From NCBI GenBank assembly GCA_942159475.1, contig OW804095.1, positions 96,237,740-96,301,739 of the forward strand: a stretch of 64,000 bases of DNA, read 5' to 3'. Positions 27,376-38,990 of this stretch are shown here, one piece after another. A program made the translations under genes and the position numbers. Numbering within the stretch: position 1 is the first letter of the stretch; the number at the start of each line of letters is the position of its first letter. The notes beneath the pieces are model-generated. The model did not search any database, had not been told where the DNA came from, and saw only the letters and a program-made list of their open reading frames with translations. The DNA comes from Sthenelais limicola. Taxonomy: Eukaryota; Annelida; Polychaeta; Phyllodocida; Sigalionidae.

Positions 27376-29792
27376 GTCAAACAATAAAGGAAATCGTGAC
27401 ACTTCTTCATCAGACTTGTTTGACTATATTTCAGGCGTGCGATGAAATATATAGACATAGATACGATCCTTTCCTCCTGCATGATTAAGGACATTATCAG
27501 GTGCGTCTACAAGTGGTGACTCATAACCTAAATCGTGCCTTAATATATCGAATAAAGTATTCGTTTCCTTTTCGGTTTGACACATCTTAATGGTTACTTA
27601 TGATGATGTGCAAGACACTCCTAACTCATCTTTCTTATATAATACAGTCATGACCAGAACTGTGTACATTAAGACAACAATATGAACAAGCGACCCCATG
27701 CATGCTCACCACTTCCAATCAATGTGTGTGAGTCCAAGCCTGGGGAAATATGTATCAAAATCCGTTCAATAAACATGTCTTTGTTGACTGATGAGGTTAC
27801 AAGTACCCTAGTACAACCTATTCCAGGACTAAGGTTGTTGAACCTCATGTATCCTCCTTTTAGGAGGGGTCTGAGCGGAATGGAGAGCATGCGGTCATCA
27901 GTGAGAGGAAGAAAAGCAAATCATCCAATGGAATTGAGCAGGGTTTAAACCCGTGTGCCACGAAATTGGGCTTTTAGTGAATTCCGTGACATGATTTCTG
28001 ATGGCAGCCCAGAAGGCGAGAGAATAAGAGATTTACCACTCCTCTTCTCATGCTGTCTATGAGGGTATATATTATAAATATATAATTATGCATGCACATT
28101 TTAACATCTTGCTAAATATGAAATATACGAAATGGGAGAAGTAGTGTATAGGGTTGCAGAGGAAGATATTTATTGGACAGTAAGGGGCTCTGTTAATACT
28201 TTTTATATATATGTGCCCTCAAAAGCGGCATTATAGTTTTAAAAGCAAGTTGGTAACTAGTTGCTGTATTTTCCATGTAGGCTACGTCGTCTAGTGGGTT
28301 GTGGGTCTCTGATAGACCTCATTGTACAATGTGAATCGTAAATTATCGTTTAGCAAACAAGTCTAGGAAATTCAGAAAAGAACTCCTACAAAGCTCTTGA
28401 TTCTACACCACTTATTCTGGACTCTCACTAAGTGAGTTTTAGTGCGGTCTACGTACTTCCGCTTTCGACCCGGAAGCAGCTACTGCCACCGACAGGAGAG
28501 GTTTCCTGGCGGGTGTTGTTCAAATGAACTTTTAGCATCAATGGGAGGCGGAAAAGACCCATCAAAGATTGGAATTCCTCCAACTAAAACATTTACTGAG
28601 ACTTTTGGGAAAACAGGGATTTTTTCTGCGCTATAAATGAACTAAAGTGGTAGAACAAGCAAGTGTGACCCCAGATGACCTGTTTGTACCGCCTCGTATC
28701 TACTTACTAACCAAAATCAAATGATGCCAATTGTTAAGTACCTCATCTGCTCCTCTAACAATCAATTTTCATTGAAAGAACAATCAAGTAGAAGCACTTA
28801 CCATAAGTTCTTCGGACACAGGCCCCATACTACGGATTAGGATATTTGTTATTACATCTATTGCAGGACCTGAAAAGAATGAAGAATTATGGTGAGATTA
28901 AGTTCGCCTTAATTAATATAACATATTTCTCAGAAGAATTAAGTTTATACACACCGTAAACATTCAAATAGTTGTAGCTGGCAACAAGTAATTTAAAAGC
29001 GATATTTGATATACATTAAATTTCATTGCACATACTTTTGCGTTTATGGTACGGTTTGTTTGCTAGGGAATTAACGAAGATCTCATTCCAATCCACATAG
29101 TCACTGGCTTCAGGGTGAAAATGATCATGGTATAACTTGGAAGCCAGCAAATGGTCACTGCCGGAAGCTTGGATATATACAAGGAATACTCATAAATCTT
29201 TACTATGTATTTCTCCCTGACGGCCATGTCCTGACACTGTTAATGTCTCATTCCTGCAAATTATGTGTATCCTACCAGGCTTTCTCTCATCTGTCTCAGT
29301 TCATTTACCTTTTGCTAGTCCCCCCCCCCCCCTAGAATTGATGGTTTATATCGCCCGATTTTCGATAAAATTGCAGTTGCCATGTTATGATTTATGAGGA
29401 GAGCAATTACATCATGTATTTCTGGAGGTATTGATAGCACGCATATCTAAATACTTGAACCGAAGGGCCCTTGAATCAAAGGTATAGTACTATAGAACCG
29501 TTCAATCGAATCTTGTTTCATCAGAATAGATGAATTCTGTGAAGTTGAAGGACTCAAAACCAGCGCAGATGTAATCATCCGAGATTCCCTTGATTCAGAG
29601 CAAACACACCAATAATTCATTCAAAAGATTTACGCAAAATCGAAGAGTATTGATTAGAATTGATGGAATACAATACGATAACGAATTTAACTAAATTTGT
29701 GGAACTCAGATGGAAAATGAATAATAGCTGATCGATGATAATATATTGCCCGACTGTTTAATATGGCCTGGAATTTTGGCATCAATTTCTAA

Positions 29793-29819
29793 CGCGGCCA
29801 GGGTGGTACACTGGCCGCG
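29793..29819. repeat. Perfect GC-rich 9 bp stem-loop
   Basis: CGCGGCCAG pairs exactly with CTGGCCGCG across a 9-base loop, immediately followed by CCTCGCGG. It is unusually GC-rich for its AT-rich setting. I know no function for it. Confidence 0.5.
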
Positions 29820-32149
29820 CCTCGCGGTATGGATTGAAAGTAAGAAAACAGCAAACACACCTGAAGGCATTCAACCTATCAGCTTCAAGACTTTAAAAAA
29901 GGCTTGTCTAAACGGGATGGGATAGGGAAATAGTACGCATCTGGTCTCTAGCATCTATAAACGTAAACATAGACGTTGAATAATTATATTCTTCTAGGAA
30001 ATAAGTCCCATGACTAATATGTATCTGGTAGTTGTACCGAATGGCCAACGGGGGTAGGGCGATATATAGGGGAGATATAAGATAACGTGGAAAATAAGAT
30101 TCTCCCGAATGTACGTTGATCTATATATCAAGCTGGCGAAACACAAGCCTAAATACCTTGGATGGAATTGCACACCTGTGCGAGCCTTACCAGTCTAAAA
30201 GGGCGGCAGAGAACTTATCAGACCAGAACGCATTTATCTCCTGAATTATGACTTCAATACATGCAATGGAAGGCCATGGTCACATTGTAACGAGATGGAA
30301 AAGAATGATGAAATCACACTGTTCTATCTTGGAGAAAGGCCTGGCTGGAGGGGCTGAAGGGAGAAGGCTCTCATATGTGATTATGTTTCAGGTATCATCA
30401 ACAAAAAAATAAAATAAAAGAAGCAACAATCCATTAGTGACATTCGTTACGGCTGTTGGCTGGCTTATTATAAGCACGTCAAATGTAATCACTCTTCCAT
30501 CTTGAGCATTACGCAGCACAGATGGCTATTATTTACACCCGTTCTTCTCCTTGGCCCGACTGCTCAGATCCGACATTGTCTGGACCCAGAGCAGCTCTGA
30601 GCGGGGTAGACTGACATTGTCATTCCCTGTCCCACCCCGCTCCAGCCTACGTACAAGTACTCACCATTCCCCACACCTTAAACTCCCTAATTACCTTGAT
30701 TAACGGTTGGGACAAGACTGGGGTATAGTCCAGCTAAGAAAAATCTCAAATACCTCTCACACTGTCAAAAAAAACATATGTTTTTACCTGCGGATTTGAT
30801 CCTTGTTCATGTATCTCAGGGGCTTCGCAGTGAATGCTTGTTACTTCTCAGGTATTTCTTCCTGAACTCCGCGAATACTCTTCTTTAAAAGAAGCCAGAG
30901 GGCATGCACCTCAAATCCATCAAATTCTAATTTATGTGAAGGATAAAGATAAAGAAGACAGGGCACACATGGCACTGTTTCATTAAAAGAAGTCTGGCTG
31001 GGTAGATTCAAGAAAAGCTGAGAGCAATATTACCAGAGCTTTCGGTTAATGTCTGCATCACGCGGTGATCAGATGATCGTCCAAGAGCTGATAAAGGCTA
31101 TCATCCCTTATATACGATCCTTTTAATCACACTAGACTATGTAGATTTACCAGTAATCTGCCTGATTTCATAATGTATGTGTCATTTGAGAGTTGCCTCA
31201 TCGTTCATTATCCTTAGAGGCCATAAATCTAATTCTCTTGTATATCGTCTGTTATCATCAATTATCATAGGGGATTATCATGGGGTAATCAGAGGCAGGC
31301 TGCTGGAAAGAAGTTTAGTTCAGAGGCTGAGAGAGTCGGAGACTAATTTGTGTTTGTGAAGAATATACCTCATCAGTCGAGACCCGAGCTAGCGTCCTTG
31401 TTGATAAAGTGTACGGCGGCGACACCACTAGCGCGAAGAACGCCTGGGTTAGAACCTCACCCAAATGACCTTATCGGATAAAAATTACTCCAGGATCGAT
31501 CATCAGCTTTATTTGTTAGACGTTCAGGAGTAACAGATGGGAGAAGATGCGATCCATTAATTTGTTTCCTGTCTTGTTTCTTGTGAAGCGACAACAAAAG
31601 GGAAAAAGTTAAATATTACGCCGAAGGCAGCAGGGAAAATTCGACAGCATAGCTTTGCGGTGGGCTTTCTATAGAGGAAATCTCTATTTCTTAGTCCGTC
31701 CTTATTCCCAGTTAAATACCATCGTATGCACACATACATGATGTGTGTATTTATTTGACAAGTTGTAATGTGAATAGGATGAGAGGTTCCAGATAATGGT
31801 GCAAATGACATTTTTAATGTACACATGCAGGCATACAATTAGACAAGAATATCACAAAGGAAGTAACCAGGACCAGAAATATAGAACTAACAGGTTATTT
31901 TAGTTCTGTTGGGAGTCAAATAGGAAAGAAACAAGTTGAATGTCAAATACAGACGGTTTATCAATGCAACTACCCCCAGTGAGGCGCTATATGTATGTCT
32001 GAAATATGAAAAGCATCAAGCTGGCTATTCAATCACTTGGTAAACGTCTTATCGTTTTTATCATTCAACATGATACTAGATAAGCAGTACATGTGTTTTC
32101 TGTAGTGTAGGCTTGAGCTTGTTTAGAATATAGGAACATTTTCTGTTCT

Positions 32150-32300
32150 CCAGTTGCGACAGGCGGGGCGCACAAGCACCGCCACCATTCTCCCTGGCGG
32201 CGGTTCGATGAACCACAGATGCTGGTTTGCGGGAATGCCGGGTGTGGCGCTTCGTCCTTGGCAGGGAGGCGTTAAAGATAGGCAGGACGGAGCGGATAAG
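32150..32300. other. GC-rich island, unrecognised
   Basis: About 150 bases are clearly richer in G and C than the flanks, with overlapping frames open on both strands (32154-32348 plus; 32076-32326 minus, two frames). Overlap of several open frames is what GC-rich DNA gives by default. None of the translations matched a family I recognise. It could be a small exon of an unknown gene, a promoter-type CpG cluster, or a fragment of a GC-rich mobile element. Confidence 0.35.
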
Positions 32301-33814
32301 ATTGCCAAGCAAGATTCAGTCCGCAACAGATTTGACTTGTTCAGGTGAAGATAAGAAACAACTTTTGTAGCTTGTAACTATGGCGGGCGAGGGGATCTCT
32401 TTGTCAACACATTGGCGTACATCGTTTACACCTAAACTTACAATCCCACTATAACAAACTCAGCCCATATTTTAGAGGTCTCTCAACTTGCAACATACGC
32501 TTAAATTTCTTCTTTCAGCGGTCAGTTTTACCTCACCGACCCAACTGCTGAGAAAATCTAAATGTGCAGAATGTTGATTGATGAGTATAACACAAAAGCA
32601 ATCCTTATAGTTCAAAAACGCATATTTTCCTATACTTTTAACTTCGCTTTGCCTGAACGCGTTCCTTGCCTTCCATGAATGCTTATTAATTCTACAATAT
32701 CACTTCCGGAGTGGGAACGCCCCCGAGCAAGACTTCATTGAAGAACGCGATTCGGCCACTCCAAGAATTTGTTCAGGTGTGCATGGCCTAAGCACCGAGG
32801 AAGTGTCCAACATGTGTTAGTGCTCAAACTATTTCTCTATTTCCTGGACTGGATTGAAGCCCTGTTCCTCTTTCCCCCTAAAGCTGGACCAATTCTCCCA
32901 TCACGAGGAGGTGCTGACATCGATTCTTCGATCTCTAGACTATCTGTATAAGTCCAAGTGTGTCGATCCAAGCATTCCACGAGTGTCTGAATTCTCAGAG
33001 TCAGAGTAGACCGGCATATATACGAGGCCTTCTTCACTTGAGGCAAAATCCTCTCTAGGAAAGAGAACTACCGAAAAGGGGAAGAAAAAACTAACCTTAA
33101 CAAAAATGAAAATGAAGCTTCTGAATATCTCTTACCCCCGATTACTATCGAGTCACAGACCTGAGTTATTGAATGGTTATTTTGATGGAATCATGTCAAA
33201 CCAGGCTAGCATGAATTCTTGTATAGTATATTATAATCCCCTAGCAGGATTCAGTCTTGATGGAAACTAGATAATTAAGCTAGAATTTGGCCCCTCATTA
33301 TGTGAATTTGTTTCGGAATTTCAAGATAATGATGGAAGAATAATGGGGGATTTTGTCTCGTTTCTGGAAGGATTTTATGATAATAGATATCCTTCATCAA
33401 AATTTAGGCTTTTTTATATATAGATCTACATCCCATGTTTATGCTTTAGCCGTTATGATACTTAGGTAAGCGTAGGCCTATACAACGATATTATGTCGGC
33501 CAATCAGAAATACATGAAACTCAAATCCACATTGTAACACTTGTAAACATTGTATCGCTATAGATATTTAAGATCATTTCATTGGATTTGCTAGGACTAT
33601 TGAATCAATCCCTTGCATACATGATTGAAAGGTATGTAATTATGGGTTTGTAGTGCTTTCTCCACACATGATAAGTGTAAGAATAATTATGACGGACCTA
33701 TTGCTATTATTTATATAAGAAAACCCAGGGGCATTCCTTTAAATATATTATAAAGGAAAACACGACACAACCTCAAACTTCGGTATTTGCTGCGTTGTTG
33801 AAGCAATTTTGTTG

Positions 33815-33865
33815 ATACATATTAAATCACGACGTTTCGACCTGGTGGCGAACTTCTTCAGGTGA
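33815..33865 (-). mobile_element. Possible retroelement tail (CTGAAGAAG...GTCGAAACG motif)
   Basis: On the minus strand the text reads CTGAAGAAG, a short spacer, then GGTCGAAACGTCG and a TTGCTTCAA stretch. The pairing of a CTGAAGAAG-type word with a TCGAAACGT word a dozen bases later is a recurrent feature of certain animal retroelement 3' ends and resembles the CTGATGA...GAAAC core of hammerhead ribozymes. Here the ribozyme core would be mutated (CTGAAGA) and I do not find a proper stem II, so a working ribozyme is unlikely. The assignment is by remembered pattern only. Confidence 0.3.
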
Positions 33866-34404
33866 ATAGTGAATAGATTTATGAATGAAACTCATCAAAT
33901 TCATCAGAGAAACTATGTTGTAAATTCCATTACAGTTGCTGAGCATATTTTTGAATGTTACAACATTTTTGGAACACTCAGTTAAACTCAGTTAAATCTT
34001 TCTCGTTAAATGTTTAGATGACATCACCTAACGATTATTCATTAATTTTGATGTGCAAACATTCCGGCCAGTAAAGTCGAAAAGTGTCAATTGATTGGCA
34101 ATCGAGGTGGACTGCATTTTATAGGGAGTCGAATTGTGCAGGGATAAAACAGAAGCATCAGGGTAACGTTACATGGATACACATTCTTCATAGTGGAGTT
34201 CAAATCTGCTGAAAGCTCTAGAAACCCTACACATTTGTGTCAAGTTTTGGCCCTGGATGTCTCTTGCACCTCTTTGCCCTGCTGCAATATGCGGCCAGCC
34301 TAGCACTATTTGGCACTGCTTTGGTGGAGGGACTCCCACCCTGAAGAATCCCCTCCATCGGTGAGCAACTCCGGGCTGGATACTTTCACGGCCAACCACT
34401 ATAG

Positions 34405-34459
34405 TGGAGGAGAGGGAGGTGGAGGTGGAGTTGGAGGAGGGGGAGACGGAGGTTGGAGG
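34405..34459 (+). repeat. GGA-rich polypurine tract
   Basis: Imperfect (GGA)n and GGAGGTGGA repeats almost without pyrimidines. The minus-strand frame through it gives a Ser/Thr-rich peptide that is a product of the repeat. Confidence 0.8.
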
Positions 34460-37400
34460 AAAGCTGGGTTTAGTGCAATACGCACCCATGGAGTGCTTTC
34501 TAAGTGAACGCCAACTTGTAGAGATCCGGTAAAACACTATTTTTCGTCCCCTCCTTAGCGCCAGGCGACTTACGTTGAAATCTGAATAAGATAGATCCCG
34601 GTAAGCATGGACAGTTGTGGGAACCAACATAAATATTATCTAAGTCTGTATATCCACTTGGTATCAAACGAGGATAAAACATCCGGCCGGTAAATCTGAT
34701 AAATTGTTATTCTTCACAATATAGCTCAGTCCTGAGTCAGTGTTGTCCTTCAATATCCTTCTTTTCCTTTTCAGCCTGAAAGACTTAGCGGGCATCATCC
34801 AATATTCAGACTCAAAAGCACTTGAACATCGGACTGATGATTCAGAGATCGTATGTTGCGATAAATAGTTTCCCTCCAGCTACATTTGAACTAAACTGTC
34901 AGGGGAATTAAATGCAAATATGAATCGAGTTCCTCGAATATGTGACTGGAGGATATGCAGTCGCATTCATTCTCTATGTAAATGATGTGTCTAAACGAAA
35001 CAAGGTGTAAATTGAGAAGGTAATAGAGAACGAATCGAAGTGGCATCAAATACACAAATAATGACTGAATTGTCAGAAATCTGAAACCAACAATAATACG
35101 ATGATATTTCACTTCCTTCAAGCATCTCATCTCCATGTTCGAGGCAGGTAATCCAGAAGATAGGAATATAATCAATATGCCAAGAGTTGAGAGATGGCTG
35201 GGTAGATCCCTGGCGATATGGCAGGCAACAAAACCCCCCGTGTTTTATTACGTAAGCATTCGCATCGAGAGACGCAGCCTATCTCTACGTGTACACACAT
35301 AATTGCTGCTATAGATATAGTTTCTTCAGGCAGAGCACATTATTGAGCTGGAAAATATTAGCGCATGACCGTGTGGCATTATATTTGCAGGTCATAGCAT
35401 TTCTATATTTGTAGGCATAATACTTGTGTAAACCCAACATTCAGTTTCATAGTTTAATTCTAGAGGTAATGATGGCCATGACCTTTTTCCTGATGGACTG
35501 TTAAGTAGACAATTCAATAAATAATATTTTACCGGCTGTGATTTTATAGCCACCACCTCGCAGCTAAATTTCGTAGCCACAACGTTGCAAACATAAGTAA
35601 ACAATAGAAGCAATTGGTCGATTTAAGTGAGACTTCAATTTCGCAACAGACCTGAGTCCTCGAAATGTATGCCATCTAGACGGGGGCCGTTGAACGGATA
35701 CTTCGGGGTCCGATATCCGGCGGGTGTATTGCGATTGCTTGTATGTACGATTTACAAGGCGAAATGCTAATCGTCGCAATACGTGCACAAGGCAGTTAGG
35801 TCTATTCTGTTGGTAGGAAAGAGATGAATACTTTAAAACTGGCCGATCGAGGAGGTGATTATGAAACACAGAACTACAAAGTGTCTCATTCCCCAACTTC
35901 AGTAACAACCTTTGTTTCTGTCTTATTGATGTTTATATCTACGTTTAGGAGATACGAGATAGGGAGTCTAAATATATTGCAATCCCAATCATAACAGACC
36001 AACTGTCAAAATAATATGATAAGAGAAAGTGTATTAAATAGTGTTTTCCTATTTATGAATACATAGTAGGCCTCATGCAGGTAGGGTGTGCTTTGGGAAT
36101 AGAGCAATGGATTCCACGGTGGCTCCATGAATAATAGACAACAAAGGACATAGTGGATCGTTTTACATTTTTTTCCACTCGGTAATACTCTATCAGAGGA
36201 ACTAGATCGCTTTAAACGCCTGAGGCGAAGGTGTTTCATAATATCATCGCTTTGAAACCAGACCCCAGCCTCTCAGATTGGAGCTACCAAGAATAAAAGC
36301 AATGGGGTAGTGGATTTGGTTGTGCGTAGCCGACTATAATAGAGTCATCATCACGATTTTCACCAGAAGATCCAAACTAGACGAAACCATTTGGCAAAGC
36401 CCATGGGTTCAGACTTTGTTATTTGATTAATTCAATATTTCCTCGGTTAGTTACAAAGAGTGTTCTAATGCAAGCCATTTTTGGGAGACTAATAAATAAT
36501 GGCCTCACTCCAATCCACAACAACGGGATGGTGGTTCTAGTTTCTACAAAGGGAAGTATGCCTTTTTTAAGAGCTTCAAATAATTCATCACTTAATAGGA
36601 ATCATTAGATGGAACTAGAAAACTATCTACAGGTCGCTCGCCCATTTTGAGTCATTCATCATTCATTCGATGTGCGGCTTGAATTCTCATCGATCAATTC
36701 GTGTACATACATGTGTCTAGTGGTGGGGGTCTATTTCAGAAATGTTACATTTTACTTTTATTCTACTCTAAGTGACAAAACGTAACATCTGGAGCTATAT
36801 GGAGAGATCTGCCTCAAGCACAAACTAGTTGACTCCTGTGGTTCTTCCTAATTCCCCAAATCCCCATTGTAGGGAGATAAAAGAGGAACAATAGCCTGTA
36901 AAAAAAATCCAGCTTTAGCCAATAGCCTAAAATTTATATCGCAGAGGAAACAAACATAAATCTTTGTTATAAGACTCTTGGCTTGACTATAATTATACTT
37001 CTTTCTTTGTGACTTTGACCCTGTAACTATAACCTAGAGTAAAGTCCTTTGTCGGTGAGTTTCTATAGTGTCACCTTTAATGTGAGAAGATATTTCGCAT
37101 GAGGCTAACATTAAATTTGATTTATCTCTAGTTTATTCATGTATCAGAAATAAAGAGTCTAAATAAAGAATGGATATCAAGGATGCTAATGCATCGAATG
37201 CACATGATACACTCATATACAACCCATAGGAAAGCGTCAACCGTCTTGATAACATGTCTTAGCGCTTCATTATGTTAGAGCCGTCATGAATCAACCGATT
37301 TCTAATTCCGCCAGCGGACCTCCCCCTCTCCTCAGATCTGGAATAATAATCTGGCGTAGACCAAGGAATTCGCGATTTATTAACCAATTTGATTTTTCAT

Positions 37401-38092
37401 CGTGGAATCTTCCTCCACGGATGAATTATATATTCAACTCCCAGATACTTGATCTGAAATATTTCTCTCATAAATCCCAAAGACTTGATTACAAAGAGAC
37501 GATAAGCGAGGCGATGAGCTCAAACACAGGAGACAAGATTGTTCAACACATTGAGGAAAGTTCTATAAGAATACCTCAAAGCCATGTCAATCATTGGAGG
37601 ACAAGAAGTATTTGTTATCGATTGATTCAGGCTCGGAGCTCAACTAGAGGTGACGGGATCATTCAAGAAGTGGATATAAAAACAGTGGCATCTCTCCATA
37701 TTATCAACCACACGATGGCACCCACATCTATCCTGACCGCGCCAATGTACAAATTATCAGCTTAGGAGAAACAACTCCTGAGGAAATCTGTCAACGGGTT
37801 GTTAATGGAGACCGAATGCCTTTGTACTGAACGGTCTCAAATTTACATGGATAATGCCAATGGTACTCGATGATGTCTTTCGTTCAAGCTATTAATCCTA
37901 GGTTACCAATGCCACTCTGATTTAAGGAGAAAGAGACGGCCCCATCATCATTTCCTTAATATATGGTATCTATAAATTCCGCATTTATCATCTTCTGAAA
38001 CTACTCGCCGATGCCAAATGAATTAGCAATTATTTATGGTATAATGATTGTACATTACATCCAATTTCCAACGGTTAACCTTAGCCTAAATA

Positions 38093-38126
38093 CCTGATCA
38101 AATGGGTTATTCAGTACCCGATCAGG
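38093..38126. repeat. Nested hairpin CCTGATC...GATCAGG
   Basis: The outer arms CCTGATC and GATCAGG are exact complements, with an inner GGGT/ACCC pair. It is a local imperfect hairpin with no gene context. Confidence 0.45.
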
Positions 38127-38787
38127 AAGGGAAAATGAGTCGGGAATATAATTAATGTCTCCATAAAATGGCAGATCTAAGTGAAAAGGGCCTCCCATAA
38201 CCGTACACTGCTGGTGTCAAAAAGTCAAAAGGAATGTTATAAATCGTTTGATAACGGCCCAATCCAAAGACATACACGGATAGCTATGACATTGTAAAGA
38301 ATGCTCATTCTATGATTATTGCCACCGATTAAAAAATATTCGGACATTAAAACGTCCTCTGATATAATTAAGTGTTAAAATGTATTGACTTTATTTGATT
38401 AATCTGTGCAATGGTTATTAAGTTTGTACACATATGAAAGTGTGAGCTTGCCGTCTCCAGTAGATCATACTAAACCTATTATTTGGCGGCTCGGGAAAGT
38501 TTCAGAGAAGAAAATGATATAGAAACCAAATTTATCCTATACATATGTGTATATGTTGTGCAACTGATGCGCTAAACGCATATCCAGAGGCAAAGTGTGA
38601 AGTATTAAAGCCATATTACCTGCGTCAGGAGGCGGTTCCTAACCCAAATGCTGCTTAGCACAACCCCTGGGGATTCTTTAGTATTCATCTATAATTCATT
38701 TATGATTAGACCTATGACCCAAAGTTAAAAATGGCAAAAGGTACAAAAGAGTACTCTGAGGTGGTTCACCGTTTGTTCTTGTCCGTC

Positions 38788-38990
38788 TCATAAAAGAAGT
38801 TAACATCGATCAAAAACTAAAGGTTGTCTACTTTATGTTCCGTTCCTTTCCAACCCATCTAAAAGTCACTTTACAAGACTTTGAAAGGTGGCTTTTGCTA
38901 CATGACTTAATAAAGGTTCACATTTATATTTCGTAGACCCACTGAAATTCTTTGCTACGGTGGTTTCACTCATTATCGTCCACTCTATTC
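38788..38990 (-). repeat. Dispersed repeat family R1, copy 3 (inverted)
   Basis: The reverse complement gives GACGATAATGAGTGAAACCAC, AAATATAAATGTGAAC, CATGTAGCAAAAGCCACC, GTGACTTTTAGATGGGTTGGAAA and GATCGATGTTAACTT in the same order as the copies near 3.1 and 26.0 kb. Its presence in the opposite orientation supports independent insertion rather than segmental duplication. Confidence 0.6.

Larger units (their letters stand above)
26981..33790. other. Gene-poor stretch
   Basis: No supportable gene. It contains two small perfect hairpins (27353-27375 and 29793-29819), a 13-base C run at 29320-29332 and a short GC-rich island near 32.2 kb. Those are listed separately. Open frames are below 95 codons and unassigned. 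Confidence 0.5.
33866..38787. other. Gene-poor stretch with a GGA-rich tract
   Basis: No supportable gene. The two longest open frames in this half of the window (34169-34630 minus, 153 codons; 37286-37765 plus, 159 codons) lie here. Neither has a recognised motif, signal peptide or splice support, and I treat them as chance. A polypurine tract at 34405-34459 accounts for part of the first. Confidence 0.45.

Noticed and set aside
27935..27955. GGGTTTAAACCC resembling a tRNA T arm or SINE B-box
   Set aside because: It is a simple palindrome without A-box or cloverleaf context.
31395..31470. tRNA-like text with GGGTTAGAACCT resembling a T arm
   Set aside because: The B-box is mutated (TTAGAA for TTCGAA), no A-box and no acceptor pairing could be found.
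34169..34630. 153-codon minus-strand frame
   Set aside because: Partly translated from a GGA-rich polypurine tract. The rest matches no family I know.
37286..37765. 159-codon plus-strand frame, longest in the first 44 kb
   Set aside because: No recognised motif, Ser/Ile/Arg-rich mixed composition, and one frame of this length is expected by chance in 64 kb of AT-rich DNA.
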